A stretch of 64,000 bases of DNA from Lachnospiraceae bacterium. GTDB lineage: Bacteria; Bacillota_A; Clostridia; Lachnospirales; Lachnospiraceae. The notes beneath the pieces were generated by a model, which saw only the letters and a list, made by a program, of their open reading frames with translations, did no database searches and was not told the origin of the DNA. The DNA lies in the NCBI GenBank assembly GCA_016291475.1, contig JAEEXJ010000003.1, positions 3,754 through 67,753 of the forward strand. The letters are read 5' to 3'. Numbering within the stretch: position 1 is the first letter of the stretch; each line of letters begins with the position of its first letter. Shown piece by piece: positions 8,753 through 17,412 of the stretch. The translations under genes and the position numbers were made by a program.

Positions 8753-9562
8753 TCAGAAGTTCTGATGGGTTGCCAGATCCATATCCTCATCTTTCTTGAC
8801 TACAACACCTATGAAAGGAAGCTTGGATTTGATCTGGGCATAGGGGATACCTCCGATCTGAAGTGCATTGATCCAGTCAATGAGTTCCGAAGTCGAAGGC
8901 TTCTTACGTATATCCCTGATATCTCTGATCTGATAGAAAACATCCATAGCTTCGTTGAGCAGATTATCCTCAACATCGGGAAAATGAACCTTTACGATCT
9001 CAGTCATAAGCTCTCTTCCGGGAAACTCGATATAGTGGAAAATACATCTTCTGAGGAATGCGTCTGGAAGCTCCTTCTCCGCATTTGATGTAATAATAAC
9101 GATGGGTCTGTTCTTTGCCTTAACTGTTCTCTTGGTTTCGTTAATGTAAAATTCCATCTGATCAAGTTCCCAGAGAAGGTCATTTGGGAATTCAAGATCG
9201 GCTTTATCGATCTCGTCGATAAGAAGAACTACCTGCTCATCGGATTCAAAGGCTTCACCAAGTTTTCCGAGTTTAATGTAATGAGCAATATCATCAACTC
9301 CGCCTTCTCCGAACTGTCCGTCATAAAGTCTCTGAATGGTGTCATACATATAAAGGCCGTCCTGAGCCTTTGTTGTAGACTTGATATTCCAAATGATCAG
9401 CTTCTTGCCGAGAGCATCGGCAACAGACTGGGCAAGCATGGTCTTACCTGTTCCCGGTTCTCCTTTTACAAGGAGGGGTTTCTGAAGGGCTATGGATATA
9501 TTAACCGCATCCATCAGTTCGGGACTTGCAACATATCCTTTTGTTCCGTCGAATTTACTCAT
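8753..9562 (-). CDS. MoxR-family AAA+ ATPase
   Basis: 269-aa AAA+ ATPase with Walker A (GEPGTGKTML, near residue 37), Walker B (VVLLIDEIDKAD), sensor 1 (IVIITSNAEKELPDAFLRRC, with the arginine finger pair) and a C-terminal lid. MoxR ATPases remodel partner complexes through a VWA adaptor, here the downstream gene. Its ATG overlaps the stop of the dual-receiver gene by 4 bases, so the ATPase is translated together with the signalling proteins upstream. Ribosome site GGAGAAAG. Substrate unknown. Confidence 0.88.
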   Translation of the reverse strand: MSKFDGTKGYVASPELMDAVNISIALQKPLLVKGEPGTGKTMLAQSVADALGKKLIIWNIKSTTKAQDGLYMYDTIQRLYDGQFGEGGVDDIAHYIKLGKLGEAFESDEQVVLLIDEIDKADLEFPNDLLWELDQMEFYINETKRTVKAKNRPIVIITSNAEKELPDAFLRRCIFHYIEFPGRELMTEIVKVHFPDVEDNLLNEAMDVFYQIRDIRDIRKKPSTSELIDWINALQIGGIPYAQIKSKLPFIGVVVKKDEDMDLATHQNF

Positions 9563-10320
9563 ATCAAACTTTCTCCGTTAAAAAATTTTTCCAGTTCACT
9601 TCTGAGAACAGCCATATTTATGGATTTCAGAAGATATCCTTCGGGTTTGAGCGGCATTACGGATTTAACCGTTTCTTTATCGGACTTGCATGTCAGGAAT
9701 ATTACGGGAATATTTTTGGAAAACTCCTCACTCCTGAGCATCTCCAGTATCTCTTTGCCTGTGGTAACAGGCATCATATAATCAAGCAATATAAGATCCG
9801 CGTGATTTTTGGCAAGCCATGTAAGAGCCTGAATGCCGGAATTGGCCATGTAGACCTTGTATTTATCTTTGAGCCAGTCACGTACCGTTCTGAGATAATT
9901 TGCATCGTCATCTACTATAAGGATACTCTTTTTGTCTTCTTCAACCACATTTGTTGTCTGTACCCCTATAAGAATCGCAATAAGATCGTTTATATCGATC
10001 GGTCTTTCAAGCTTACCAGCAAGATAATTATCCGATATATAACCGGCTATACCGTTAAAATCGGAGGGTGAACCTATGAGGATTAGTTTCTTGTCATCGT
10101 CGTTACATTTATCCTTCAGATAGATCAAAAGATCCGGTTTTTCAAAAATGGAATCATCAACGTAGAGGACGATCACTCTTTTATCATCAATGCTTTTATA
10201 AATGGTTGGAGAATCAGTTGAATCAAAATCACACAAAAAACCCGAAGCCTCGAGTTTGACCTTGATCGCATTGACCATGAAACTGTCCACTTTACTGATT
10301 ATCAGAATGGAATCCGTCAT
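9559..10320 (-). CDS. Dual receiver-domain response regulator without output domain
   Basis: 253 aa made of two receiver folds. The second (about residues 130-250) is intact: acidic pair in ILIVDDDANY, phosphorylatable Asp in DLILLDYMMP, Thr in VIFLTCKSD and Lys in GYLLKS. The first (about 1-115) keeps the fold but its acidic pair is replaced (ILIISKVDS), so it is probably a non-phosphorylated binding domain. No DNA-binding or enzymatic output follows, as in CheY-type relays. Overlaps the hybrid protein upstream by 4 bases (ATGA) and moxR downstream by 4, so the three are tightly coupled. Confidence 0.85.
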   Translation of the reverse strand: MTDSILIISKVDSFMVNAIKVKLEASGFLCDFDSTDSPTIYKSIDDKRVIVLYVDDSIFEKPDLLIYLKDKCNDDDKKLILIGSPSDFNGIAGYISDNYLAGKLERPIDINDLIAILIGVQTTNVVEEDKKSILIVDDDANYLRTVRDWLKDKYKVYMANSGIQALTWLAKNHADLILLDYMMPVTTGKEILEMLRSEEFSKNIPVIFLTCKSDKETVKSVMPLKPEGYLLKSINMAVLRSELEKFFNGESLI

Positions 10321-12917
10321 AATGACTCCTTTGCCGCATTTAATACACCGTCCCAGTTAAGTTCATCCATTGCTTTCTTTATACGTTCAAGTTTAAGACG
10401 GTCGTTTTCTTTGAAAGAGTATTCCTTCAATGATTCAAATACAAGTTCCAGACTGTCATAATCCATCATCTGTGCAAGCTCATATATGGTATTATAAGCA
10501 TCTAGCAGTTTCTCATCCGAGATAAGTTCTTTATCGCCTGATGACTTATCGGAAAAAACATTTTGAAGTTTATTTCCGAGATTCCTGAAATCACGGATCA
10601 AAGTATCATTATTCTGCTCTATATATGTTAAGTCCTTATTCTTGCCGGCTTCTTCGAGAAGTCTTGCTTTTTCGGACAGACCGGCAGCTCCGATGATCCT
10701 TGCGGAACTCTTAAGAGCATGAACCCTGATAGTATAATCTTCCAAATTTTCCTTATTGCAAAAAGACTCTATCTCATCGGCTTTAGACTCCGCATTACCC
10801 GCAAAGATCTCCAGAGCTTTCAAAAGTCCTTCCTCGGATCCGCAATTATCCAGTCCGAGATCAATATCCAATTCTTCAATACCTGTTACTTCATCGGGAA
10901 GGGATACACTGACCTTTAAAGCATCGGAAACAGATACTATATTCTCAGGCACTCCGTTATGATCATCCGATCCCAATCTGTTCGAATCTGCCGCCCCGAT
11001 AACGCTGACCTTACTCTTGGGAAGATACAAAAGCAGTAAAGCATCGATGATCTCCGGTCCGCATCCTATGTCCATATAATCCGTATAACTTTCGTATATG
11101 ATAACAGGATCATGAGCAGCAGAAACATCCGTCATCAGGATGGAAGGTACATTTACATTATTCCAGATAAAGTTTTTAATATTTCCACCGGATGAGTTAC
11201 ACAGACCGTCTTCAACGAATATGATATCATACTCGTTATCCGTGATATACCTGATACATTCGTCACCGTCATAAACAACGTCAACCTTGCCCATAGTTGT
11301 TGAAAACAGTCTTGCAATTCTGTTTATATTATCAGAATCCGAGCCCGAAATCAAAAATCTGGCCGCAGGGCATATCAAAGGTCTTGAGAAAGTGGACGCA
11401 AGCATGAATCTTGATATTCCGGCCTTGTCATTTACTCTGACCAAGGTATCCATTTCAGCGATAGGCAGGAATTTCCCTATAACTCGTAAAATAGAACCGT
11501 TTGAAAAAGGTTTGGGAATATAAGAGTCAAATCCCTCTTTCAGGTATTTTTCTTTCTCACCCCGGACGGCATTGGCAGTCACTACTATGATAGGTGTAAA
11601 ATCACACAATCCTTCTTCCCTCATGATATGCATGGCTTCAACACCGTCAGTTACAGGCATCATATGATCCATGAAAATCAGGTCATAAAAGTTCTTTTTT
11701 ACCATATCGAGAGCTTCTTTGCCGTTTGTCGCCGTATCGACCGTAAAACCGAAAGAAGAAACTATCCTTACCAGAAGATCCAGATTCAATTCATTATCAT
11801 CGACACAAAGTATCTTGTACTGAGCGGAATCACGTTTAAAATTATATCTTCTGCTTTCATGAATTGTTCTTTCCGCCGCCCGAAGATCGGACAGATCAAA
11901 ATCTTCGAATCTGTCCCTTTCTTCTTTGTCATATTCCACATAATAAGGCATCATCGTATCGGAAAGGCGGTTCCTGTCCGATGCATAATCCGTCAGTTCA
12001 TTCATGAACTGATTAAGTCTCTTTGCTCCCTTAAAGACATTTATGGCATTTTCCCTGACTTCTTCGGAAACATCGGATTTAATAATTGCATCACTGTATC
12101 CCAGGATGGCATTAACAGGTGTCTTCATCTCATGAGAAAGATGCACCATCAGTTTACTGTTGCCCTCTTCCGTTTCACTGATCTTATCGAGAGCAGCCTT
12201 TTCACCAATCCTGGCATTTTCAAGCTCTTCAATGGTTTTAAGAAGCCTCAGATGATCCGGTGATTCAAGGGTCAGAAACAGCATAAGCATTCCGATGGAT
12301 CCGATATAAAAGATCATCAAAGTACTCTCACTTCTGCCGGACTGCACCAGAAAAATTGCAAGTACGGCAAGAAGTCCGATGAACATAAAGGTTCTCTGAA
12401 CCTTTGAAAACTTCTTTTTCTGTTTAAAAACAAGCAGAGTCCCTAAAACAACATAGAAAAGAGGAACCATATAAACAACAGGTACAAAGAGAGGCCCGTG
12501 AACAGCATCACCTGCATCGTCATATGAATAAGCTATACCCGTAAACATATTGATAAACAGAAGGATCAAATAAATGCTGTTTATCAGATAACCTATGAGC
12601 AGAAAACCTTTCCTGCTTTTAAAGCGTGAAAAGGCACACATATAGAGGTAATATGCCATTCCAGCACATGCTGACATAAAATTCACATAAGTATAGAAGA
12701 ACATCCTGAACCAGTTAGGTATATTATCGGTACTGCAAAGGATCGCAGTAACGATATCAAGAATACATCCGACAGTAACAAAGGATGCAAAAATCTTAAA
12801 TCTGAAATTCGTCTCTTCTTCATTCTTATAATTGCCCAGCACAAAGAAAAGCACTATAAGATCTACGGGAAGTGCAGCAAGTTCAAAATATACGTTGTAA
12901 TCAAGATTAGATAGCAT
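10317..12917 (-). CDS. Membrane phosphorelay protein: 7TM-HisKA-REC-pseudoREC-HPt, lacking an ATPase domain
   Basis: 866 aa. About seven hydrophobic segments fill residues 1-225. A HisKA dimerisation helix with an intact acceptor (HLSHEMKTPVNAILGYSD, His near 261) follows. Where a HATPase_c domain is expected there is only a short charged linker, then a complete receiver from about 366 (ILCVDDNELN; DLIFMDHMMP with Asp near 416; Lys in YIPKPFS). A second receiver-like domain near 522-640 has Glu where Asp should be (YDIIFVEDG). A histidine phosphotransfer domain with VHALKSSARIIGA (His near 732) and a helical tail end the protein. With no N, G1 or G2 boxes it should not autophosphorylate; it probably relays phosphate from elsewhere. 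Family view is established, role is inference. Confidence 0.85.
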   Translation of the reverse strand: MLSNLDYNVYFELAALPVDLIVLFFVLGNYKNEEETNFRFKIFASFVTVGCILDIVTAILCSTDNIPNWFRMFFYTYVNFMSACAGMAYYLYMCAFSRFKSRKGFLLIGYLINSIYLILLFINMFTGIAYSYDDAGDAVHGPLFVPVVYMVPLFYVVLGTLLVFKQKKKFSKVQRTFMFIGLLAVLAIFLVQSGRSESTLMIFYIGSIGMLMLFLTLESPDHLRLLKTIEELENARIGEKAALDKISETEEGNSKLMVHLSHEMKTPVNAILGYSDAIIKSDVSEEVRENAINVFKGAKRLNQFMNELTDYASDRNRLSDTMMPYYVEYDKEERDRFEDFDLSDLRAAERTIHESRRYNFKRDSAQYKILCVDDNELNLDLLVRIVSSFGFTVDTATNGKEALDMVKKNFYDLIFMDHMMPVTDGVEAMHIMREEGLCDFTPIIVVTANAVRGEKEKYLKEGFDSYIPKPFSNGSILRVIGKFLPIAEMDTLVRVNDKAGISRFMLASTFSRPLICPAARFLISGSDSDNINRIARLFSTTMGKVDVVYDGDECIRYITDNEYDIIFVEDGLCNSSGGNIKNFIWNNVNVPSILMTDVSAAHDPVIIYESYTDYMDIGCGPEIIDALLLLYLPKSKVSVIGAADSNRLGSDDHNGVPENIVSVSDALKVSVSLPDEVTGIEELDIDLGLDNCGSEEGLLKALEIFAGNAESKADEIESFCNKENLEDYTIRVHALKSSARIIGAAGLSEKARLLEEAGKNKDLTYIEQNNDTLIRDFRNLGNKLQNVFSDKSSGDKELISDEKLLDAYNTIYELAQMMDYDSLELVFESLKEYSFKENDRLKLERIKKAMDELNWDGVLNAAKESL

Positions 12918-12938
12918 CAGCTTTCACAGGTTATCGGA

Positions 12939-14405
12939 TCACTCTTTATATGCCTTAGATCTTTTATAGATATTTACCGCATTTTCATACAATTCTTCAT
13001 AACCTTCCGAATATTTTCTGATATCATCAATACTTCGTATTCCGGGGAAAATGCCGTAATCGGATATTATTTCCAGTTTAGTCCCCGGAAGAAATTCGAT
13101 AAGTATTCTTTCAAGATCATCGGGGTTTATGGGATTAAAGATATGGGATTCATACTTTAAATGACTCTTTGATTCGGATAAGGAGTACTTAATGTCAGAA
13201 GTTACGGCAATACAGGGAATACGTGAATTGGCCATTCCGAACTTGCCGCCCCTTATCTTATCTATCAGGAACGAATCATCATCAAATTTCATGGCATCAT
13301 TCAACAGTATAAGATCATATTCATTGCCGGAAAGTTTAACAGATGCTTCGTCGCAATTTTCGGCATGATCTACAACGATGCCCGAATCCTCAAGAAGATC
13401 CCTGATATATAAAAATGAAACTCTTTTTTCATCTATAAAAAGTATATGTACATCCGTTGCTTTAAAGCCCATACCGGCATCATTCCTGCGAAACTGGCTT
13501 CTTTTATATGCATTTCGGATGTCCCCGATCACTTCATCATCGGACACTCTTGTATGAAGAGTAAATGAAAAATCAGCATAACCTTTATCGGAATCGGATA
13601 TCTCGAGTTCGGAACCGATAATATCAAGATATCTGGATGCAAGATAAATATCGAGAAGATCCAGATCATTATGCTGAAATATAAGATCGTTAACCGAAGA
13701 ATCATGCGAAAGAAGAAAATCTATCTTACTGATGCTTATATCAAGGCCGGTCACATGTAACGAAAAACGTATCTCCCGTCTTTCACCTTCATTTTTACCG
13801 GGCTCTACATAAAGTTTGACGGATCCATGGTCGTTTTTTTTGCACGCAAAAGAAAGAAGGTATATAAGGCATCTTCTTAGTTTATATGAATCACTTATTA
13901 TCTTCTTGGGAATGTTTTTATCTACCGAAAGATCAAGAACAAGATCTTTGAATTTATAAAGAGGAGCTGTCATGGTGATGGAATCGATAATAAGAGAGGC
14001 AAGATCCAGTTCATCATACATGACATCGAAAAGATTACGTTCAAGAAGAGAATAATCCTGAACTCCCTGCATCAGGGCAAGAATATCATCAACGGAGCTT
14101 CTGATCTCGGAAGCTCTGGTCCTGGTCATATCATCCGTGCTTTCCCTGAAAATGAGTTCATTCATTCCAACAACACGGATCATTCGATTTCTTATAAGAC
14201 GGGATACATTTGAAAGAACAAGATTTTTATTATCCACGGCAAGTCTGGCTTCTTCACGAGCTTTATACAGGCTCGCCGTGTATTTATTCTTATATTTGAC
14301 AAAGATATAGCAGGAAGCGATCAACAGATTAACCGCAATCAGCAAAAAGGCCGACAGTATGATAATGTATACGGAAATATCACCACTGAGTATCGGATAC
14401 TTCAT
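12939..14405 (-). CDS. Degenerate hybrid histidine kinase (pseudokinase plus pseudoreceiver)
   Basis: 488 aa with one N-terminal membrane helix (about 12-36), then a fold that lines up with HisKA, HATPase_c and receiver domains. Every key residue I can check is changed. The acceptor His is Arg69 (LSNVSRLIRNRM for LSxxSHEIRTPM). The N-box Asn is Phe (LLSFACKK, near 186). The G1 motif reads VTGLDIS instead of DTGIGIS. G2 glycines are lost (NDLDLLDIYLAS). The receiver Asp is Asn369 (DLILLNDAM) and its Lys is Asn (IFNPINPDDL). It should neither bind ATP normally nor carry phosphate, so a scaffold or allosteric partner of the next gene is likely. Its start overlaps the end of gpsA by 26 bases. Confidence 0.82.
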   Translation of the reverse strand: MKYPILSGDISVYIIILSAFLLIAVNLLIASCYIFVKYKNKYTASLYKAREEARLAVDNKNLVLSNVSRLIRNRMIRVVGMNELIFRESTDDMTRTRASEIRSSVDDILALMQGVQDYSLLERNLFDVMYDELDLASLIIDSITMTAPLYKFKDLVLDLSVDKNIPKKIISDSYKLRRCLIYLLSFACKKNDHGSVKLYVEPGKNEGERREIRFSLHVTGLDISISKIDFLLSHDSSVNDLIFQHNDLDLLDIYLASRYLDIIGSELEISDSDKGYADFSFTLHTRVSDDEVIGDIRNAYKRSQFRRNDAGMGFKATDVHILFIDEKRVSFLYIRDLLEDSGIVVDHAENCDEASVKLSGNEYDLILLNDAMKFDDDSFLIDKIRGGKFGMANSRIPCIAVTSDIKYSLSESKSHLKYESHIFNPINPDDLERILIEFLPGTKLEIISDYGIFPGIRSIDDIRKYSEGYEELYENAVNIYKRSKAYKE

Positions 14406-15384
14406 CCTTCTTTTCCCTAAGCATTAATTCCTTAACGGCTGTGCCTGCATCTTTACCTTCAAACAGGATAAGATTTACCTGCTCGATGATGGGAAGTGAA
14501 ACATTATATTTCTTACCGAGTTCTATGGCTGCTTTCGCCGAATAAATACCTTCAACAACCATACCGACTTCTTTTTGAGCTTCTTCAAGGGTCTTGCCCT
14601 GTCCGAGGAGAATGCCGCATCTTCTGTTTCTGGAATGCATGCTGGCACAGGTTACAATGAGATCTCCCATTCCCGTCAGACCGCTGAAGGTCTCGGGTCT
14701 GCATCCCATTTTCACTCCGAGTCTGGATATCTCGGCAATTCCTCTTGTAATAAGAGCTGCTTTAGCATTATCACCGTAGCCGAGTCCGTCAGCAATGCCT
14801 GCAGCAAGAGCTACAACATTCTTTAACGCTCCTCCCAGTTCCACACCCTTAATATCTGAGCTTGTATAAACCCTGAGTGTATCAGTCATAAATACATCCT
14901 GAAGATACATTGCAACCTCCTTATCGGGGGATGAAGCAACTATCGTAGTCGGCATGTATCTGCTGACTTCTTCGGCGTGGGTTGGACCGGATAATGCGGC
15001 AACCCTGGCCTTGGGGATCTCGTCAAGGATCTGCTCCGAAAGAGTTTTTAAAGTACCTTCTTCTATTCCCTTGGCAACATCAACGATTATCTGGCCGTCT
15101 TTAATATAGGGAGCAAGCCTGGCTGCAGTTTTTCTGGTAAATGAACTTGCTACAGCCATTACAAGGATATCTTTATCCGTAACTGCTTCTTTATCATCGA
15201 GAGTGTATTTGACTGATTCGGGGATCGTTGCACCGGGAAGCATCTTATGAGCATGCGTTGTAGACAGCATCTCAATCTCGGATTCGAGAGCAGACCATAC
15301 AGTCACATCATGACCTGCGGTCGCAAGCTGAATAGTAAGTCCGATTGCCCAAGTACCACCACCCAGAACAGTAACCTTTGCCAT
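14380..15384 (-). CDS. gpsA: Glycerol-3-phosphate dehydrogenase [NAD(P)+]
   Basis: Makes sn-glycerol 3-phosphate from dihydroxyacetone phosphate for phospholipid synthesis. 334 aa, standard length. Rossmann motif VTVLGGGTWAIGL at the N-terminus, SGPTHAEEV, the catalytic region GVELGGALKNVVALAAG and LTGMGDLIVTC are all present. It follows plsY, the enzyme that uses its product, by 21 bases. Start ATG 15384. The next gene downstream, a degenerate kinase, begins inside its last codons, which ties that signalling cluster to this operon. Confidence 0.95.
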   Translation of the reverse strand: MAKVTVLGGGTWAIGLTIQLATAGHDVTVWSALESEIEMLSTTHAHKMLPGATIPESVKYTLDDKEAVTDKDILVMAVASSFTRKTAARLAPYIKDGQIIVDVAKGIEEGTLKTLSEQILDEIPKARVAALSGPTHAEEVSRYMPTTIVASSPDKEVAMYLQDVFMTDTLRVYTSSDIKGVELGGALKNVVALAAGIADGLGYGDNAKAALITRGIAEISRLGVKMGCRPETFSGLTGMGDLIVTCASMHSRNRRCGILLGQGKTLEEAQKEVGMVVEGIYSAKAAIELGKKYNVSLPIIEQVNLILFEGKDAGTAVKELMLREKKDEVSDTQW

Positions 15385-15405
15385 ATCAAATACCTCACTG
15401 AAATT

Positions 15406-16086
15406 TTACTTATTGGTTCCCGAAAGATTTTCGGAACTCTTTTTACCGAGATAAGTCTTTCGCTCTTCGCCCTTTACCAACCTTAGGATATTGGCTTTAT
15501 GCTGCCAATACGCAAGGATCATGAGGCAAAGAGCGATGATGTACATCTCGTTAAGAAACGCCTGAGGAATATCTGCAAATATTCCGAAGGGATGGAACTG
15601 ACCCGAAACGATAAGCTGGATCACAAATCCCGCGTAAAGTATAAGTGATCCGAGGCTTACGTAGTGGGTAACAAAAAACGGAATAAAGAAATAGCATAAT
15701 CCCGTCACAAAAAATGAAGGATGAAAGCAAAGGACGGTTCCGCCCGTTGCAGCAATCCCTTTACCGCCTTTAAAATGCATGTAAAAAGGAAAATCGTGCG
15801 CAAGTACGCATCCCGCACCTCCCCAAAGAATCAGAAGATATTTCATCTCCGGATACATGGCACCGAAAGTGAACCTGATGATAAGGGATGTTACGATAGC
15901 TTTGAGCATGTCACCGGCAAAAACAATAAGCCCGTACTTTTTGCCCAGTACTCTTAGAGCATTAGTGGTACCCGCATTTCCGCTTCCGTAATTTCTGATA
16001 TCAATGCCCTTATGCTTACCGACTATAAATGCAGTCTGGATAAGACCAAATGCATATCCTATCAAAAAACACCATAACCTGGCCAT
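15406..16086 (-). CDS. plsY: Glycerol-3-phosphate acyltransferase PlsY
   Basis: Integral membrane acyltransferase that transfers the acyl group of acyl-phosphate to glycerol 3-phosphate. 226 aa with about five membrane segments. Conserved loops are visible: NYGSGNAGTTNALRVLGKKYG, HDFPFYMHFKGGKGIAATGG and a third loop near SLGSL. Its acyl-phosphate donor comes from PlsX, also encoded in this window at 41-42 kb. Placed between der and gpsA in a frequent Clostridia order; only one base separates it from der. Confidence 0.94.
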   Translation of the reverse strand: MARLWCFLIGYAFGLIQTAFIVGKHKGIDIRNYGSGNAGTTNALRVLGKKYGLIVFAGDMLKAIVTSLIIRFTFGAMYPEMKYLLILWGGAGCVLAHDFPFYMHFKGGKGIAATGGTVLCFHPSFFVTGLCYFFIPFFVTHYVSLGSLILYAGFVIQLIVSGQFHPFGIFADIPQAFLNEMYIIALCLMILAYWQHKANILRLVKGEERKTYLGKKSSENLSGTNK

Positions 16087-16087
16087 A

Positions 16088-17410
16088 TTACTCCCCTTTT
16101 CTCTCCCTGACTATAAACTTGAGAGGCGTGCCTTTAAATCCAAAGGTTTCCCTTACCTGATTTTCGATATATCTGATATACGAAAAATGAGCCAATTCTT
16201 TGTCGTTAACAAATATAACGAACGTCGGAGGCCGGTTAGCCACCTGAGTAATATAGTAAAGCTTGAGAAATCTTCCCTTATCATTGGGCGGCTGCTGCAT
16301 AGCCACAGCCTCTGCAAGGATTTCGTTCAAAGCACCCGTTCCGACTCTTCTGTCCTGGCTTTCCCTGACTATATCGATAGTCTCAAAAAGCTTGTTCAGT
16401 CGCTGACCGGTAAGTGCGGATATATATACGATCTCCGCATAAGGCATAAAAGAAAGTATATTTCTTACATTTTCGGTGAATTTATAAATGGTCTTGTCGT
16501 CTTTTTCCACGGCATCCCATTTATTAACGGCGATAACAACGGCCTTTCCTCTGTCATGAGCAATTCCGGCTATCTTGGCATCCTGCTCGGTAACACCCTC
16601 CTTGGCATCTATTACCAGAACGGCTATATCTGCCCTTTCAACCGCGCCGACGGTTCTGACAATCATAAAATGCTCAAGTTCATCCTTGATCTTATTCTTC
16701 CTGCGAAGACCGGCAGTATCTATAAAGATATATTCCTTCTCACCGAATTTAACTCTCGTATCGACGGCATCTCTGGTGGTTCCCGCAATATCGGATACGA
16801 TAAGTCTGTTTTCTCCGAGGAGTTTGTTGATAAGTGAAGACTTTCCGGTATTGGGCTTCCCGATAACCGCGACTTTGGGAATATCTTCCTCTTCCGGAGC
16901 ATCGGTATCATCGGGAAAATAGCTTACAACCTTATCGAGAAGTTCACCGAATCCGAGCATACCGACTGCGGAAACAGGATAGGGTTCACCGATACCGAGA
17001 TTATAGAATTCAAAAACATCAGCCTGCTGCTTTTCGAAATTGTCTACTTTATTTACACACAAAACAACAGGCTTCTTGGATTTTCTGAGCATGGATGCAA
17101 CTCCCGCATCCGCATCCTGAAGTCCTGTTTTAACATCACATACAAATACGATAACATCGGCGGTATCGATGGCAATCTGAGCCTGTTCCCTCATGGATGA
17201 AAGAATCAGGTCCTTGGATTCAGGTTCGATTCCGCCTGTATCGATCAACACAAAATTGTAATTAAGCCAGCTGACATCCGCATATATCCTGTCTCTTGTA
17301 ATGCCGGGAGTATCCTTAACGATGGATATCCTCTCACCGGCAAGAGAATTAAAAAGTGTGGATTTTCCCACATTGGGACGTCCGACAACGGCCACTATAG
17401 GTCTGCTCAT
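16088..17410 (-). CDS. der: Ribosome assembly GTPase Der (EngA)
   Basis: Double-GTPase needed for 50S subunit assembly. 440 aa. Two G domains with P-loops GRPNVGKST (near residue 8) and GKPNTGKSS (near 182), two DTxG switch motifs (DTGGIEPES, DTAGLRRKNK), two NKxD motifs (NKVDN, NKWDA) and a C-terminal KH-like domain. Lies directly after the DUF512 gene with 2 bases between them and before plsY. Confidence 0.96.
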   Translation of the reverse strand: MSRPIVAVVGRPNVGKSTLFNSLAGERISIVKDTPGITRDRIYADVSWLNYNFVLIDTGGIEPESKDLILSSMREQAQIAIDTADVIVFVCDVKTGLQDADAGVASMLRKSKKPVVLCVNKVDNFEKQQADVFEFYNLGIGEPYPVSAVGMLGFGELLDKVVSYFPDDTDAPEEEDIPKVAVIGKPNTGKSSLINKLLGENRLIVSDIAGTTRDAVDTRVKFGEKEYIFIDTAGLRRKNKIKDELEHFMIVRTVGAVERADIAVLVIDAKEGVTEQDAKIAGIAHDRGKAVVIAVNKWDAVEKDDKTIYKFTENVRNILSFMPYAEIVYISALTGQRLNKLFETIDIVRESQDRRVGTGALNEILAEAVAMQQPPNDKGRFLKLYYITQVANRPPTFVIFVNDKELAHFSYIRYIENQVRETFGFKGTPLKFIVRERKGE

Positions 17411-17412
17411 AT

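Noticed and set aside
16004..16837. Plus-strand open frame of 277 codons opposite plsY and der
   Set aside because: It spans two real genes in antisense and shows no motif.
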